Shown piece after piece: positions 62,810-64,000 of a stretch of 64,000 nt of DNA. Both the position numbers and the translations under genes were made by a program. The stretch's first letter is position 1. Every line of letters begins with the position of its first letter. Source of the DNA: Methanoculleus frigidifontis (GTDB lineage Archaea; Halobacteriota; Methanomicrobia; Methanomicrobiales; Methanoculleaceae); NCBI RefSeq assembly GCF_030464345.1, contig NZ_VCYH01000005.1, positions 124,001-188,000 of the forward strand, read 5' to 3'. The notes below the pieces were generated by a model. It did not search any database and had not been told where the DNA came from. It was given only the letters and a program-made list of their open reading frames with translations.

Positions 62810-64000
62810 ATGTGCGGAATTGTGGGGTATATCGGGCGGCGAGAAGCCACCCCGCTCCTGATCCAGGGGCTTAAAAGGCTGGAATACCGTGGCTACGACT
62901 CGTTCGGCATCGCCACGGTCGGCAGCGAGATCGACGTCTTCAAAAAGCAGGGTCGGATCTCGGAGAGCGAGGCGGGCACCGTTGTGCTGGGCGGTTCGGT
63001 CGGCATCGGCCACACCCGCTGGGCGACGCACGGCGAACCGAACGACAGCAACGCCCACCCGCATACCGACTGCACCGGGCGGCTTGCTCTCGTCCACAAC
63101 GGTGTGATCGAGAACTACATCGAGCTCAAAAAGCAGCTCCTGGAGCGCGGGCACATCTTCCGCTCCGAGACCGATACCGAGGTGATCGTCCACCTCCTCG
63201 AAGAGAACTTCACCGGCGATCTGCTGGAGGCGGTCAAAAAGACCGTCCCGCTCCTGGAGGGCTCCTACGCGATCCTTGCGGTATCCGCTCACGACGACCG
63301 GATCGTCGCCGCCCGTGACTGCAGCCCCCTGGTGCTCGGTATCGGCGACGGCGAGCTCTTTGCGGCATCGGACATGACGCCCCTCCTCGAGCACACCGAA
63401 CGGATCATCTTCCTGGAAGATGGGGACATCGCCGAGATATCTCCAGAGCGTGTGGAAATCTATCACGACGGCGCGAAGGTGGAGCGGTCGGTCGAGCTCG
63501 TCAACTGGGGCATCGAGGACGCCAAGAAGGGCGGGTTCGCCCACTACATGCTCAAGGAGATCTTCGAGCAGCCGCAGGCCTTCTACGAGACGATCCGCGC
63601 CGGTATCAGCGATGCAGTGCAGGAGATGATCCGGGACGCCGAGGAGATCACCCTGGTCGCCTGCGGCACCTCCTACCACACGGCGCTGATCTTCAAGTAT
63701 CTGGCAGAGCCTCTCTGCCGGATCCCGGTCAGGGTCGAGCTCGGGTCCGAGTTCAAGTACTACCCGCCGCCCCTCCGCGGCCTCGTCATCGCGGTCACCC
63801 AGTCGGGCGAGACCGCCGATACCATCGCCGCCCTGAAGATGGCCAAAGCCCACAACTGCCCGACACTCGCCATCACCAACGTGCAGGGGAGCACCGTCAC
63901 CCGCATCGCCGATACGACCCTGATGATGCGCGCCGGCCCCGAGATCAGTGTCGCCGCGACCAAGTCGTACATTGCGCAGCTGGCAGCGCTGATGGAGATC
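62810..64000 (+). CDS. glmS: Glucosamine-6-phosphate synthase (GFAT), truncated by window end
   Basis: The first 397 residues of an aminotransferase that makes glucosamine-6-phosphate from fructose-6-phosphate and glutamine. The glutaminase domain has the N-terminal Cys (MCGIVGYIG), RWATHG and NGVIENY; the first SIS isomerase domain is seen at LVACGTSYHTAL and VTQSGETADT, and continues past the edge. ATG 62810 is one base after the previous stop. It supplies substrate to glmM upstream. Confidence 0.95.
   Translation, partial: MCGIVGYIGRREATPLLIQGLKRLEYRGYDSFGIATVGSEIDVFKKQGRISESEAGTVVLGGSVGIGHTRWATHGEPNDSNAHPHTDCTGRLALVHNGVIENYIELKKQLLERGHIFRSETDTEVIVHLLEENFTGDLLEAVKKTVPLLEGSYAILAVSAHDDRIVAARDCSPLVLGIGDGELFAASDMTPLLEHTERIIFLEDGDIAEISPERVEIYHDGAKVERSVELVNWGIEDAKKGGFAHYMLKEIFEQPQAFYETIRAGISDAVQEMIRDAEEITLVACGTSYHTALIFKYLAEPLCRIPVRVELGSEFKYYPPPLRGLVIAVTQSGETADTIAALKMAKAHNCPTLAITNVQGSTVTRIADTTLMMRAGPEISVAATKSYIAQLAALMEI

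Noticed and set aside
1-64000. tRNA, rRNA or CRISPR
   Set aside because: I looked for T-loop motifs such as GGTTCGAATCC with matching acceptor stems and for regularly spaced repeats, and found none that held up.

Overview
The window is high-GC chromosomal DNA from a methanogenic euryarchaeon, most likely of the order Methanomicrobiales and close to Methanoculleus. The evidence is an archaeal translation set (aEF-2, S7, S12, aRF1), a phosphoseryl-tRNA synthetase (SepRS), a wyosine enzyme (Taw1), a preQ0/archaeosine cluster, an archaemetzincin, a PKD/propeller surface protein, and TATA-type promoters with several probably leaderless genes. The genus is inferred from gene content and style; no search was run. 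I saw no tRNA or rRNA gene and no CRISPR array.

Layout. 0-3.5 kb: a Gate-type membrane permease, a possible structured RNA, then a leftward isoprenoid group (remnant of a UbiA prenyltransferase, polyprenyl synthase, 4-OT tautomerase). 3.8-6.6 kb: small-molecule kinase, HAD phosphatase, a possible Cys-rich microprotein and an N-truncated TnpB. 6.7-13.3 kb: a frameshifted membrane protein, a small GTPase with a HEAT-like partner, a HEAT-repeat protein overlapping an M1 aminopeptidase. 13.3-23.5 kb: MBL-fold and SRPBCC proteins, a large VWA/propeller/PKD surface protein, a coiled-coil membrane protein, a 2H phosphoesterase, an ArsR-like regulator, a decayed gene and a gene-poor stretch with nested inverted repeats. 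23.6-30.5 kb: a CARDB-like exported protein with a MacB-type ABC exporter, a methyltransferase, a chagasin-like inhibitor, an AI-2E family transporter and a surface protein. 30.8-34.6 kb: Mth938-like protein and the rps12-rps7-fusA operon. 34.8-43.3 kb: queD-queE-queC, Nudix, lipoprotein hydrolase, then the overlapping translation operon prf1-argS-taw1-sepS. 43.2-48.1 kb: trehalose synthase/phosphatase fusion, an ABC-2 exporter and a DUF2178/HTH pair behind a large palindrome. 48.4-55.3 kb: THEP1 NTPase, archaemetzincin, a deleted MrfA helicase beside an intact MrfB nuclease, amidotransferase, NagD-like phosphatase, transglutaminase lipoprotein, solitary DNA methyltransferase. 55.4-64 kb: sufC-sufB, pcm, a cyclase-family hydrolase, and a UDP-GlcNAc operon (glmM, two GlmU-like proteins, glmS cut by the window end).

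The main oddity is gene decay. Four genes are broken here, two of them by large internal deletions that keep both gene ends (UbiA near 3.3 kb, MrfA near 49.5-50.3 kb), one by a 2-nt deletion (near 6837), and one by a frame break plus an in-frame stop (22.0-22.4 kb). This is either real reductive change or an assembly artefact, and should be checked against reads. Other items worth a look are the structured non-coding stretches at 1.26-1.4 kb and 23.0-23.13 kb, the 37-bp operator palindrome at 47.4 kb, and a sepS terminator embedded in the end of the convergent trehalose gene.
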